A stretch of 43,492 nucleotides of DNA. Source: Candidatus Competibacteraceae bacterium. Its GTDB lineage: Bacteria > Bacteroidota > Bacteroidia > CAIKAF01. How positions within the stretch are numbered: position 1 is the first letter of the stretch; each line of letters begins with the position of its first letter. The position numbers and the translations under genes are program-made. The notes under the pieces were generated by a model, which worked only from the letters and a program-made list of their open reading frames with translations, searched no databases and was not told the origin of the DNA. Positions 17,095-26,273 of this stretch are shown piece after piece. The stretch lies in the NCBI GenBank assembly GCA_014879445.1, contig JACSSC010000033.1, positions 1 to 43,492 on the forward strand, in the 5' to 3' direction.

Positions 17095-19137
17095 TTATCT
17101 ACACATCCATTTTTTCCACACCAAGCCCGAATCGGTTTGTATTGAAAAGAAATAAATCCCTTTACTCAGATTATTAACATTAACTATCGTTTGTGAATCA
17201 TTGCATTTGCTTTGCATCAACATCTTACCGTCAGCACCCAGTAATTGCCACTGACGAATAGGTTCGGTTGCATTGATATGCACGAAATCGCTCCCTGGGT
17301 TGGGAAAAATCATCACACTCTTTTCATCTGAAAAATTTGTGGTACCAATAGATACATGATCATAGACATTTATTTCATCAATATACAGATGATTCCCACC
17401 TGATGAGGTAAATTCGATTTTAAAAATCACATTGGATGTAAAATAGGAAGATGGGATATTGGTTATTGTAACTCTTTTCCATTGAGTGGTGTTGGGAGTA
17501 AAATCATTTGCTTGATGGGGGGCAGTTGGTAGTGTATCGGATAATGAAAGGCGAGTAATCCAGTATTGTCCGCAATCTTTTGATAATTTCACTTTCAGCA
17601 TATCTTTGTCTGCATCTTGATTTTTGGCAAAAGCATAAGTAAAACTAAAGACGGGTTGTTGAACTTCGGTGAGGTCGAGCCCGGGTGTGTACATAGCGTA
17701 TTGATATGACTGTGTATCGGCATTGCATGCGATATATGCTGATTGATGTCCGTTTGAGCCGTATAAGGTATTAAGTTGCCAGGTTGTTTGATGTTCAGAA
17801 AACAGATGCAAGCCCGTTTGAGGGAGAGAGTCGCGATATTCAAAATCTTCTTGAAAAGGTAGCGACTGTCCAATAGATGGTATAATTGAAATGGCACGAT
17901 GCATGGATTTGCTAACGGACTGAACACCATCTCCAACCGTAAGAGAAACATCATACCGACCAGGAGTGGTATATGCATGTTTGGGATTAGGGATAAGTGA
18001 GGTTTGCATATCTCCAAAATGCCAGCTCCATTCTGAAGGTTGATGGTATGAAGCGTCGGAAAACTGTACACTATCGCCAACACATGCCAAGTGGCGATTA
18101 ATCTTAAAATCCGCTTTGCAAAGTCCGGCAGGCACATCAACACCTGTAGCAGCTATATTCGTTAATGTCCATAATTCGTTTCGTTGTGCCACAGAGCTAT
18201 TTAGTGCTGCATGCACTCTTTGTTTTTGGCCTTCGGTAAACATACGTGCACAATAGGCATAGTCCATAAAATTCTGCACATTATCAACAATGTTGCCGCA
18301 TGATGCGCCGGATAAGTTGCAAGATTGCCATCCAATGGTGTTGGGTGTATCAAATACACCATCATCTTCGGCACAGTTGGTGGGAAGAGCACAAGGTAGA
18401 TAATAAAAACCGGGAACATTATTTCCTCCCCAAATATGATACAGATTCAGAAAATGACCCATTTCGTGAGACAAAACCACAGAACGTACCTGATTCGAAG
18501 TGCCAATATTCCCCATATAATCTCCCGAGATGACAATACCATCAAGATGAGGGATTGAATCGGCCTGAAAAGGCATAAGGGCATGACCTGCCAATCCAGC
18601 TGCATTTCTTACTATGTAAAAATTCACGTATTTATTGCGAGGCCAATGAATAAGCTCTTTAACTGTATGGTCGCCGACTGTTGTCAGTGGCGAACGGATT
18701 CGATTAATACCATTGGTGCAATTGCCGTTGGGATCAATGGTGGCCAAGCGAAATTCAATTTCCATATCTGCTGCTATGGGTTTAAAATCGGCAACAATTT
18801 CATTGGTATCTGGATTTTGTTTCCGGAAATTTCTAGTTAAAACATCAATTCCATTTCGAATTTGCTCATCTGAAATATTTTCAGAGCCATCAAAATGAAC
18901 CACATGCACAACAACAGGAATGGTATAAGGGGTAGATCTGGAAACCGACTGATATGTGAAGGCATTAGTTTCGCTTAAATGATACGATTGTATCCAATGC
19001 GTCAACAAATTCGGGTCGGATTGTAATAATACCTGACTCATGCTATCCGATTGGCATCCATACTGCAGATTACTCTGCGCATTAGACACAAAGGATGAAG
19101 AAATAATAAGAATCATCAAACCCAAAAACAACTTCAT
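17095..19137 (-). CDS. Secreted M43-type zinc metalloprotease with PKD, MAM-like and T9SS sorting domains
   Basis: This 680-residue protein starts with a signal peptide (residues 1-20, ending SNAQ). Residues about 70-320 are an M43 (cytophagalysin/pappalysin-like) protease: HEMGHFLNLYH at 224-234 supplies zinc ligands H224, H228 and H234 and catalytic E225. M291 in NFMDY is the Met-turn. The family's usual glycine at the third position after HExxH is asparagine here. A PKD domain follows (about 345-420), then a MAM-like beta-sandwich with WQLNTLYG and LYIDEINVYD (about 430-595). The last 75 residues are a type A T9SS sorting domain (IFPNPGSDFVHI to KKWMCR). The product should be exported to the surface or medium as a protease of proteins or peptides. 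It is 46 bases from the BtuF-like gene upstream. Confidence 0.92.
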   Translation of the reverse strand: MKLFLGLMILIISSSFVSNAQSNLQYGCQSDSMSQVLLQSDPNLLTHWIQSYHLSETNAFTYQSVSRSTPYTIPVVVHVVHFDGSENISDEQIRNGIDVLTRNFRKQNPDTNEIVADFKPIAADMEIEFRLATIDPNGNCTNGINRIRSPLTTVGDHTVKELIHWPRNKYVNFYIVRNAAGLAGHALMPFQADSIPHLDGIVISGDYMGNIGTSNQVRSVVLSHEMGHFLNLYHIWGGNNVPGFYYLPCALPTNCAEDDGVFDTPNTIGWQSCNLSGASCGNIVDNVQNFMDYAYCARMFTEGQKQRVHAALNSSVAQRNELWTLTNIAATGVDVPAGLCKADFKINRHLACVGDSVQFSDASYHQPSEWSWHFGDMQTSLIPNPKHAYTTPGRYDVSLTVGDGVQSVSKSMHRAISIIPSIGQSLPFQEDFEYRDSLPQTGLHLFSEHQTTWQLNTLYGSNGHQSAYIACNADTQSYQYAMYTPGLDLTEVQQPVFSFTYAFAKNQDADKDMLKVKLSKDCGQYWITRLSLSDTLPTAPHQANDFTPNTTQWKRVTITNIPSSYFTSNVIFKIEFTSSGGNHLYIDEINVYDHVSIGTTNFSDEKSVMIFPNPGSDFVHINATEPIRQWQLLGADGKMLMQSKCNDSQTIVNVNNLSKGIYFFSIQTDSGLVWKKWMCR

Positions 19138-19183
19138 ATAATGATAATTTTTACGAAATATACAAAATCAAAAAGAAAAAAAT

Positions 19184-19996
19184 TCACAATATGCTGCCGT
19201 TTTGATTTTGCCAGGCACGAATTAGTTTATTGACATAAGGCACAAATTTTATCATCCTTGAACCATACCAGCTAAACATTTCACCCTTAACAAGAAAAAA
19301 TCGTGATTTAGGAATAATAGAACGAATTTCGTCCACATGTCTTTGAGAAAAAGGAAATGGTTCGGATGGCAGGATCACTAAATCAGGTTTAGCGTTTCGT
19401 AATTTATCATCCGTTATGATGGGATAGCGGGATGTTTCATTGGCAAAGCAATTTAGGAATCCGCAAGATGTCAGCATATCATGAATAAATGTGTCGTGAT
19501 TAATGGTCATATAAGGATTTCGCCAGATAAGATAAACAACACGCAAGGGTTTAGAAATGGGTTGAATGCGTTGAAAATTGTGATGACATTTTGTAATAAT
19601 TTCAGAAGTTTCCTTGGTTTTTTTTACCATTTCCCCTATACGTGTCATCATATCAAAAGCATGCTGAACAGAACGCACATCACTTATCCAAACGGGATAA
19701 TATTTTTTCAGTAATAAAATTTTATCCTGATTATTTTCCTCTTTATTCGCAATAATCAAATCGGGATTAAGAAGTCGAATCGCATCAATAGAGAAATCTT
19801 TTGGCCCCCCAATTCTAATTTTGGTTTGCGCCCATTCTTTTGGATGCACACAATAGTTTGTAATGCCAATCACTCTATCATGCAATCCAATATCGAACAA
19901 AAATTCGGTTTGAGATGGCACAAGCGAAACGATACGTTTGGGGTATTGAGATACCGTTACCCAAAAATTCATTTGGTCTTTATACGACGAAATCAT
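19184..19996 (-). CDS. BtuF-like helical-backbone metal receptor without signal peptide
   Basis: This 270-residue protein has the fold signature of class III periplasmic binding proteins (BtuF/TroA type). KRIVSLVPSQTEFLFDIGL and VIGITNYCVHP lie near the start, LNPDLIIANKEENN in the first lobe, and VYLIWRNPYMTINHDTFIHDML in the second. Such proteins normally deliver cobalamin, haem or siderophores to ABC importers from the periplasm. This one begins MISSYKDQMNFWVTVSQYP, with no signal peptide or lipobox, and no upstream in-frame extension is visible before the preceding gene. It is 18 bases downstream of the cystathionine beta-synthase-like gene and no ABC permease or ATPase is near. A cytoplasmic role, possibly in corrinoid or metal handling, is inference. 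Confidence 0.85.
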   Translation of the reverse strand: MISSYKDQMNFWVTVSQYPKRIVSLVPSQTEFLFDIGLHDRVIGITNYCVHPKEWAQTKIRIGGPKDFSIDAIRLLNPDLIIANKEENNQDKILLLKKYYPVWISDVRSVQHAFDMMTRIGEMVKKTKETSEIITKCHHNFQRIQPISKPLRVVYLIWRNPYMTINHDTFIHDMLTSCGFLNCFANETSRYPIITDDKLRNAKPDLVILPSEPFPFSQRHVDEIRSIIPKSRFFLVKGEMFSWYGSRMIKFVPYVNKLIRAWQNQNGSIL

Positions 19997-20014
19997 GGCA
20001 AAAAAAAGAACGGA

Positions 20015-21376
20015 TTAAATCATTAAACGAATCAGGTCTGAACGAGTAATGATATAGTTTTTATCAGTTTTAAAATCGCGAACAAGTACAGCAGGTAAAG
20101 TATCAGAGAGCATATCTGAAAGCACACCACAAGAAGTATTAATATCAACAAAAGGGAGTGCTTCATCCATAATTTCGCGTACAGGTATATCAAGTTTATC
20201 AGGCGACGCTAATAAATGAGAGAAAATTTTCTTTTCGTGTAATGTTCCAACAATGCGCCCCTGTTCGGTTACAGGCACCTGAGAATAATCGTTGGAGGTC
20301 ATGAGACGAGCTGCTGCATTAATTGTTTCACCGGCCTCTATGCTGGATAACTCGTTTTTGGAGGATGCATTAATCAGGTCGCAAACTGCCAAACCTGACT
20401 TGTCGAGATATCCCATTTTCAACATCCAGTCATCATTAAACATTTTACCTAAGTAACGAGTACCATGATCAACGAATATCACTACCACAACATCATCTTT
20501 TTTAAACTGATGAGCAATCTGCATCAATCCCTGCATGGCAGCTCCCGATGAATTTCCTACCCAAATACCCTCCTCTTTAACGATGCGACGAGTCATTACT
20601 GCTGCATCCTTGTCGGTTACTTTTTCAAAATAATCTACAATAGAGAAATCTACATTTTGAGGAAGAAAATCTTCACCTATGCCCTCAGTAACATAGGGAT
20701 AAATTTCGTTTTTATCGAAGATGCCGGTTTCTTTATATTTTTTAAATACAGATCCATAGGTATCAATACCAATAACTTTGATGTTTGAATTTTGCTCTTT
20801 GAGGTACATACCCGTTCCTGTAATGGTTCCACCTGTGCCAACGCCGGCCACCAGGTGTGTAACAGCCCCTTCAGTTTGTTCCCATATTTCGGGTCCGGTT
20901 GATTCGTAATGTGCTTGTCTGTTTGAAAGATTATCATATTGATTGGGCTTCCAACTATTAGGAACTTCATTTACTAAGCGTGAAGAAACAGAATAATATG
21001 AACGGGGATCTTCAGGATCAACATTCGTTGGACAAACAATTACTTCAGCGCCAAAAGCCCTTAGTGCATCCACTTTCTCTCTGCTTTGCTTATCTGTGGT
21101 TGTGAAAATGCATTTATATCCTTTCAGGATGGCTGCAATAGCAAGCCCCATGCCGGTATTGCCTGAAGTTCCTTCAATAATGGTACCTCCGGGCTTTAGT
21201 AATCCACTTTTTTCGGCATCTTCTACCATCTTCAGGGCCATACGATCTTTAATGGAATTTCCCGGATTAAAGGTCTCAACTTTGGCTAATACAGTTGCTT
21301 CAATATCTCGTGTGATGCGATTAAGTTGAACCATCGGTGTATTGCCAATGGCTTCAAGAATATTTTTATTCCACAT
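20015..21376 (-). CDS. Cystathionine beta-synthase-like PLP enzyme with C-terminal CBS pair
   Basis: This 453-residue fold-type II PLP enzyme joins serine or O-acetylserine to homocysteine or sulfide. The PLP-binding lysine is K43 in NPGNSIKDR, the substrate loop TSGNTG is at 70-75 and the phosphate loop GVGTGGTITG lies near 185-194. Residues about 335-453 hold two CBS motifs (INAAARLMTSNDYSQVPVTE; DIPVREIMDEALPF), matching the arrangement of cystathionine beta-synthase rather than plain cysteine synthase. No N-terminal haem extension is present. It is most likely cystathionine beta-synthase (reverse transsulfuration), but cysteine synthase activity cannot be excluded. A TATCTTCG element (one mismatch) lies about 20 bases upstream. 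It leads a probable two-gene transcript with the BtuF-like gene. Confidence 0.9.
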   Translation of the reverse strand: MWNKNILEAIGNTPMVQLNRITRDIEATVLAKVETFNPGNSIKDRMALKMVEDAEKSGLLKPGGTIIEGTSGNTGMGLAIAAILKGYKCIFTTTDKQSREKVDALRAFGAEVIVCPTNVDPEDPRSYYSVSSRLVNEVPNSWKPNQYDNLSNRQAHYESTGPEIWEQTEGAVTHLVAGVGTGGTITGTGMYLKEQNSNIKVIGIDTYGSVFKKYKETGIFDKNEIYPYVTEGIGEDFLPQNVDFSIVDYFEKVTDKDAAVMTRRIVKEEGIWVGNSSGAAMQGLMQIAHQFKKDDVVVVIFVDHGTRYLGKMFNDDWMLKMGYLDKSGLAVCDLINASSKNELSSIEAGETINAAARLMTSNDYSQVPVTEQGRIVGTLHEKKIFSHLLASPDKLDIPVREIMDEALPFVDINTSCGVLSDMLSDTLPAVLVRDFKTDKNYIITRSDLIRLMI

Positions 21377-21439
21377 GTATAGAATTTTTACAGATATGCG
21401 AAGATATGAAAATTAATAAGGCACTGAGATGTGAATGCA

Positions 21440-22603
21440 TCAGTTATCAATAGAGAAATGCCTGATATTGCCTGATTCAGAATCGAAAATCATTTTTAAT
21501 TTATCCAGATTATAGGCAGGCAGACGTTGCAATGTACCTAATTGTGAAATCCAAAGCTCAGAGGTTGCAATGATTCGATTATTAAGCACAATGCGAATAG
21601 AAGTTTTTTCTGGCATACGATAAACAATTCCTTGCCCATGTTTTTCAAAAGCATCATATACCGAAAATTTCTCAACAGGAAGTGTATATCCCGCTGGGTC
21701 GTGTTTAATATATGCGGTTTCCATAATCAGCTTTAATGAATCACTTACACCTTTGCCTGGATTAAATTTGAATAATGGCTGAAATCCTTTATTGTCGTTC
21801 TGGGGTATAAAGTTGTAACGATAATTGAGATATTGAATTTCGGTAGTGCCTAAGAATAAAGTCAAATACTCATCTTCTAGCCGATTCAATTCTTTTAGCA
21901 TCAACTCAAGTGTGGCAGCGGGATATGCCAACTCTTCATTGTAAGAAATCAGATTATATTTTTGTGCTCGTATATCGTTAATCAATTTCACGGCATCTTT
22001 AGCACTTTCTGATTTGGAGCTTTTAGTCAACACCCTTTCGATTTGTCTATTTTCAACCACAACGCCACCCTCCAATATTTGACGGGTGTATATGGTATCT
22101 GACTTTTCCTTGAGATTTAAAAGGGTTAGTTGAATATTCTTACGGTCTTTTTCTTCCATTTCCTTCTCCTCTTCGCGAATGGTTTGCTGAACGGCTAATT
22201 GAGTAATGGGATTATTAATGGAATATAGAATACCATTTGAGGCCAATTCGATTGAATATTTTTGATTTTTATTTCCATGTATAAAATAAAGTTGTTGTGG
22301 ATCGGGAGCTGTAACGGACTTCATTCGAATATCGGCAATCTCATAATTTTCACTTTTATCCATAATGCCTGTATAGCCAATATGTGTTTCTGAAAATTCG
22401 GATAATGGTCCGGGAATACGAGTGATTTTTTTTATCTGAACATCAACCTCCACAATGGTCAATGGCAAGTAATAATACAGGCCACTTTTTTTCGAAACAT
22501 ATCCCAATGTGGGATTATTTACATGCTCAACTCGGTAATAGGAATGACTGCATGAAAGAGTCAAGGTTAGAAAAAATGCAAATATCAACCACTTTAATTG
22601 CAT
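21440..22603 (-). CDS. DUF4831-like lipoprotein
   Basis: This 387-residue predicted lipoprotein has a signal peptide and lipobox at LTLSC (cysteine 18). The first part (SGLYYYLPLTIVEVDVQIKK ... IPGPLSEFSETHIG) matches the opening pattern of the Bacteroidota family DUF4831. That pattern is a leucine-proline stretch followed by a PGP motif and a tyrosine/isoleucine-glycine segment. A charged helical segment (residues about 145-165, EEEKEMEEKDRKN) lies in the middle. The function of the family is unknown to me. It should be anchored in the outer or inner membrane, facing the periplasm or the surface. A TATTTTTG element precedes the start by about 12 bases. It is 63 bases upstream of the PLP enzyme gene. 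Confidence 0.8.
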   Translation of the reverse strand: MQLKWLIFAFFLTLTLSCSHSYYRVEHVNNPTLGYVSKKSGLYYYLPLTIVEVDVQIKKITRIPGPLSEFSETHIGYTGIMDKSENYEIADIRMKSVTAPDPQQLYFIHGNKNQKYSIELASNGILYSINNPITQLAVQQTIREEEKEMEEKDRKNIQLTLLNLKEKSDTIYTRQILEGGVVVENRQIERVLTKSSKSESAKDAVKLINDIRAQKYNLISYNEELAYPAATLELMLKELNRLEDEYLTLFLGTTEIQYLNYRYNFIPQNDNKGFQPLFKFNPGKGVSDSLKLIMETAYIKHDPAGYTLPVEKFSVYDAFEKHGQGIVYRMPEKTSIRIVLNNRIIATSELWISQLGTLQRLPAYNLDKLKMIFDSESGNIRHFSIDN

Positions 22604-22615
22604 ATACTTTTTTTA

Positions 22616-22623
22616 CAAAAATA
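22616..22623 (-). promoter_or_regulatory. Candidate -7 element for the DUF4831-like gene
   Basis: The minus strand reads TATTTTTG, with a predicted leader of about 9 nt. The nearest TTTG (22637-22640) is 13 bases away, too close for the usual spacing. Confidence 0.35.
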
Positions 22624-22724
22624 CAGGATTATACTTCAAATTCGATAAGATACCATAAAAAAGAGGATTAATCAAGATAATGCAATGGGAAGACAGGCAC
22701 GAACGGAATGAATACTGATAAGTG

Positions 22725-24215
22725 CTAATTCATATCAGCAAGGATGGGTTTACGGCTGATAAATGAAATGATAAACAATCCAAAAAAAGAAATGAGCCCA
22801 TTCACAACAATTAATTCATAGCCGAATTGATAACCGCCCATCCATTGAGCGGCCTGGGTATCAATCACCCAAGTAATAACAGGTGAAGCAAGGCAAACAA
22901 AAGGAACCAAAGGGTCAAAAACTTTGCGTTTGGCGAACAAACCAAAAGCAAAAAGTCCGAGCAACGGACCGTATGTATAATTAGAAAGAGTGAGCACGGT
23001 ATCAATTATAGCTCTACTATTAACGGCCTTAAACAAAAGGATAACAAGCAGAAGCAATACTGAAAAAGCAATATGAATATATTGCCTGTAACGAATTTTT
23101 TGGATATCGCTCCAGTCCTTTCTATTCTCGATATTCAGAAAATCAATGCAAAAACTGGTTGTAAGTGTTGTCATTACGGAATCTGCACTGGAGAATGTGG
23201 CAGCTGTTAATCCTACAATAAATGCCAAGCCGGCAATCCAACCCAAGTGATGCAAAGCTAAAAATGGGAAAACTTGATCTGTTAAGATTTTTTCATCATT
23301 CATGGGTAATGAAATGCCTTTTTGAGATGCAAAAATATAGAGCAAAGCACCTAAACTCAAGAAGACAAGATTTACTAAGAGCATCACAACACTAAAGCTC
23401 CAGATATTTTTCTGAGCATCACGTAGTGAAGGGCAACTCAGATTTTTTTGCATCATATTTTGGTCAAGCCCTGTCATGGCAACGGCAATAAACGCACCAC
23501 CAATAAAATGTTTCCAGAAAAAATTTCGCAGCTTCCAGTCCCAAACAAACACGTGGCTGAATTGGCTATTCCAAACTTCATTTATCATATCCACCATACC
23601 CCAATCTGAATGAATAGCAATTGCAACAATCGAAAAAACGAGGCCTGAAAGCAGCATGATGGATTGAAGAGAATCTGTCCAAACCAATGTTCTTATTCCA
23701 CCTTTGAATGTATAAAGCAACATGAGTACAATCATAACAACAACAGAAAATTCGAAAGGAATATGTAAGGGGTCAAAAACAAAAATCTGGATGGTGCTAA
23801 CTGCCAAAAACAATCGAGCAGCCGCACCTACTAAACGAGAAAGGAGGAAATAAAAAGAGCCAGTTTTTTGCGAAAAAGCGCCAAAACGATTCAAAAGATA
23901 TGAATAAATAGAAGTAAGCTGCATGCGATAATATAAAGGCAGCAGCACTTGATTGATCACAATATATCCTGCAAAATACCCGAGTACAACCTGCATATAT
24001 GAGAACTGTCCTGTATAAACGGCACCCGGCACGGAAATGAATGTTACACCTGATAATGAATCACCAATCATACCAAGCGCTACCAAATACCAATGCGACT
24101 TACGACTACCGATAAAGAAATCACTACTATTGGCATTTCTTCCTGTAATCCATGCTATAAGGAACAAACAAAAAAAATAGAAACCAATAAAACCAAGAAT
24201 CAAGTATGGGTTCAC
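22725..24215 (-). CDS. Sodium:solute symporter (SSS/SLC5 family)
   Basis: This 496-residue polytopic inner-membrane protein has about 13 hydrophobic segments. Features of the sodium:solute symporter family are the unwound first helix (LGMIGDSLSGVTFISVPG), the following GYFAGYIVINQVLLPLYYRM, and AVAMTGLDQNMMQKNLSC in the middle. GLTAATFSSADSVMTTLTTSFCIDF with paired serines is typical of a sodium site. The substrate (sugar, amino acid, carboxylate or sialic acid) cannot be told. The gene is 12 bases after the stop codon of the T9SS protein gene at 24228-26105, so they probably share a transcript. No membrane segment appears lost. Confidence 0.9.
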   Translation of the reverse strand: MNPYLILGFIGFYFFCLFLIAWITGRNANSSDFFIGSRKSHWYLVALGMIGDSLSGVTFISVPGAVYTGQFSYMQVVLGYFAGYIVINQVLLPLYYRMQLTSIYSYLLNRFGAFSQKTGSFYFLLSRLVGAAARLFLAVSTIQIFVFDPLHIPFEFSVVVMIVLMLLYTFKGGIRTLVWTDSLQSIMLLSGLVFSIVAIAIHSDWGMVDMINEVWNSQFSHVFVWDWKLRNFFWKHFIGGAFIAVAMTGLDQNMMQKNLSCPSLRDAQKNIWSFSVVMLLVNLVFLSLGALLYIFASQKGISLPMNDEKILTDQVFPFLALHHLGWIAGLAFIVGLTAATFSSADSVMTTLTTSFCIDFLNIENRKDWSDIQKIRYRQYIHIAFSVLLLLVILLFKAVNSRAIIDTVLTLSNYTYGPLLGLFAFGLFAKRKVFDPLVPFVCLASPVITWVIDTQAAQWMGGYQFGYELIVVNGLISFFGLFIISFISRKPILADMN

Positions 24216-24227
24216 AATGGTTTCAAA

Positions 24228-26105
24228 TTATGGTTTAACAAAACGCACACTTACAGCTTGAGATATTCCTTCCTGCTCGAACAACAAAATATAGGTACCT
24301 GATGATAACGATGATGCATTAAATGAAAATTGATTAACACCCGGCTTACCCATTCCTGAGAAAATCACATGCAATAACTTGCCATTCATATCAAACAAAC
24401 TCACTTTGACAGGTGCTTTTGCTTGCAAAGTTACCTGCAAATAGGTGATGTCATAAGTTGGATTAGGATAAAGAATGGGTTGAGAAGAATATGTGATTGG
24501 ATTTTGAATTGATGTTTCGGCACCATAGGGATTATCTAATTGAGCAATCCAAGTTTGATGTCGACTCAAACTATTTCCGTAAGTGCCGCATATCCAAATT
24601 TTCCCATTGCGATTATATACGGGTTGCGACCCTGAATAATCGCCCCATCTTTCGATGCTGTCGGTAAGCACAACCAAATTTCCTAATCCCTCTTTCACCG
24701 TCAACAGGTCTGAGAACTCCTGATCGGCATAGAAAATTGCCGACATACCAGGAAATCTGTTTTCGCCGGTATGCTCAAATGAAAGAATAGATTGGCTTCC
24801 CTGCGAGCCATCGCCTACCCATGATAGATTAGGATATCCAAAATCAAGCGTGTCAATGCTTATCATATAGGTTTGCACAGAGAAAGTTTGATTATCAACG
24901 CCTGATAATACGCCAAAATATATTCCACTTCTACCATTGGCCGTATCCATACTATTGGAAGCAAACTGAATCTGATTATTTTGATAAAATGCAGTTAAAA
25001 TTCTTCCGTCGTTGGTTGCTGCATATCTGTTTATCCCTTTTTGTTTGCCGTTTGGTGGCACGCCATAGGATTTGTCGAGTTGTACCACATGCTTGGTCAG
25101 AGCAAGCCCGGGCGCATTAATGGTATCGTTGATTTGTAAAAAGAAAAGCGTGTCGTTTTGAATATCAAAATTTCGGTTACTCAGGAAAAATTGACTTGGG
25201 CCTTGAATGTTTTCGCCCCATTTCACAGGATGAAGATTGCGAATATTACGACCATTATACGCCACATTATCCCATAAATTAGTTTGCAAACTTAATCCCT
25301 GATAACCCTCTTTTTTTCTTATTTGCCATATCACCGTTTGTTTAAATCCCAATTCCCAACTTACATTCTCTTTAATTTGATTTCCCGTAATGAAGAGTTC
25401 ATTTTCTGTAATATTGAGGGCGGGATAATCAAACCAGGTCGTATCGTTAAATGGATTACCAGGCAACACATAAAAATTCCATACGCCTGCAGGGTTGTTG
25501 GTTTGAGAAAAAGCAACAACAATCTTGCTGTATATCGAAGATGTTCCATTTAATATTACAGCAATAAATCGGTCTTCAAGCGGATCGTAAATAACCTTAG
25601 GGTCAAATTTGCCATTATTTAATCCTGATAGACCGGCCGGTGTACAGAAACTACCTAGTGTTTTGGATACAGATTGATTGCCATCTGTATCATAAACCCT
25701 ATACTGAACATTTGAAACAGACACGATGCGTTGACTGTCAGAAATTGCCATGTAATTATCCATAGGCACACTGTTGTTAAAAGCATTCCCATCAAAAGCT
25801 TTCTGAATAATGGGTTGAGGCAGTGTGCCTGATTTGTTGGTAGAAGTTGATGGTTTGCGAGGAAAAAGTGCAGATGCTGCCAATTTTTGTTCATATAAAA
25901 ACCGCTTGTCGGGATTACCCATAAAATCTCTAATCTCTAATGCCAACAAGCTTGCTTGCCATATATCGTCGGGCTGATCGTAAACCGATGCCGAAGCCGT
26001 TTTGTCGAAAATAAAAGAAATAGGCGACTGGGCGTGTACTTTCATAAAAATGATCATTGAACAGAAAAAAATCACTGCATGCTTTCTTATCTCCTTTGAT
26101 TTCAT
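24228..26105 (-). CDS. Secreted protein with type A T9SS sorting domain, beta-propeller-like
   Basis: This 625-residue protein has a signal peptide (residues 1-25, ending KVHAQ). The body (about 100-530) is a succession of beta-strand segments with aromatic and Asp/Asn turns (KFDPKVIYDPLEDRFIAV; WFDYPALNITENELFITGN; RWGDYSGSQPVYN). That pattern suggests a beta-propeller, but the family is not recognised. The last 85 residues are a T9SS type A sorting domain (ILYPNPTYDITYLQV, GKLLHVI, SSGTYILLFEQ). It is therefore probably exported to the surface. It leads a likely two-gene transcript with the sodium symporter. A TACTTTTG element lies about 67 bases upstream of the ATG. Confidence 0.82.
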   Translation of the reverse strand: MKSKEIRKHAVIFFCSMIIFMKVHAQSPISFIFDKTASASVYDQPDDIWQASLLALEIRDFMGNPDKRFLYEQKLAASALFPRKPSTSTNKSGTLPQPIIQKAFDGNAFNNSVPMDNYMAISDSQRIVSVSNVQYRVYDTDGNQSVSKTLGSFCTPAGLSGLNNGKFDPKVIYDPLEDRFIAVILNGTSSIYSKIVVAFSQTNNPAGVWNFYVLPGNPFNDTTWFDYPALNITENELFITGNQIKENVSWELGFKQTVIWQIRKKEGYQGLSLQTNLWDNVAYNGRNIRNLHPVKWGENIQGPSQFFLSNRNFDIQNDTLFFLQINDTINAPGLALTKHVVQLDKSYGVPPNGKQKGINRYAATNDGRILTAFYQNNQIQFASNSMDTANGRSGIYFGVLSGVDNQTFSVQTYMISIDTLDFGYPNLSWVGDGSQGSQSILSFEHTGENRFPGMSAIFYADQEFSDLLTVKEGLGNLVVLTDSIERWGDYSGSQPVYNRNGKIWICGTYGNSLSRHQTWIAQLDNPYGAETSIQNPITYSSQPILYPNPTYDITYLQVTLQAKAPVKVSLFDMNGKLLHVIFSGMGKPGVNQFSFNASSLSSGTYILLFEQEGISQAVSVRFVKP

Positions 26106-26171
26106 AATTCCTGACTGTGTTTATGGGCATCCATCATAATAATTCAGCTATTTAATGTTTGCTTATTTTTT

Positions 26172-26179
26172 CAAAAGTA
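26172..26179 (-). promoter_or_regulatory. Candidate -7 element for the T9SS protein/symporter transcript
   Basis: The minus strand reads TACTTTTG, giving a leader of about 63 nt. No TTG at the expected spacing. Confidence 0.35.
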
Positions 26180-26247
26180 CAAAAAAATAAAAATGTAATT
26201 ATCATTGAAATGATTTGCGTGCTACGATATGCTCCCATGTAAAATCA

Positions 26248-26255
26248 TATCTTTG
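26248..26255 (+). promoter_or_regulatory. Candidate -7 element for the small hypothetical gene
   Basis: TATCTTTG ends 18 bases before the ATG at 26274; predicted leader about 14 nt. No TTTG at 18-21 bases upstream. Confidence 0.4.
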
Positions 26256-26273
26256 AATTATAAATTGTAGAAG

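Noticed and set aside
22707-22730. Inverted repeat CTGATA / TATCAG at the end of the sodium symporter gene
   Set aside because: A 6-bp AT-rich stem with a 12-base loop and no T-tract overlaps the stop codon; too weak to call a terminator.
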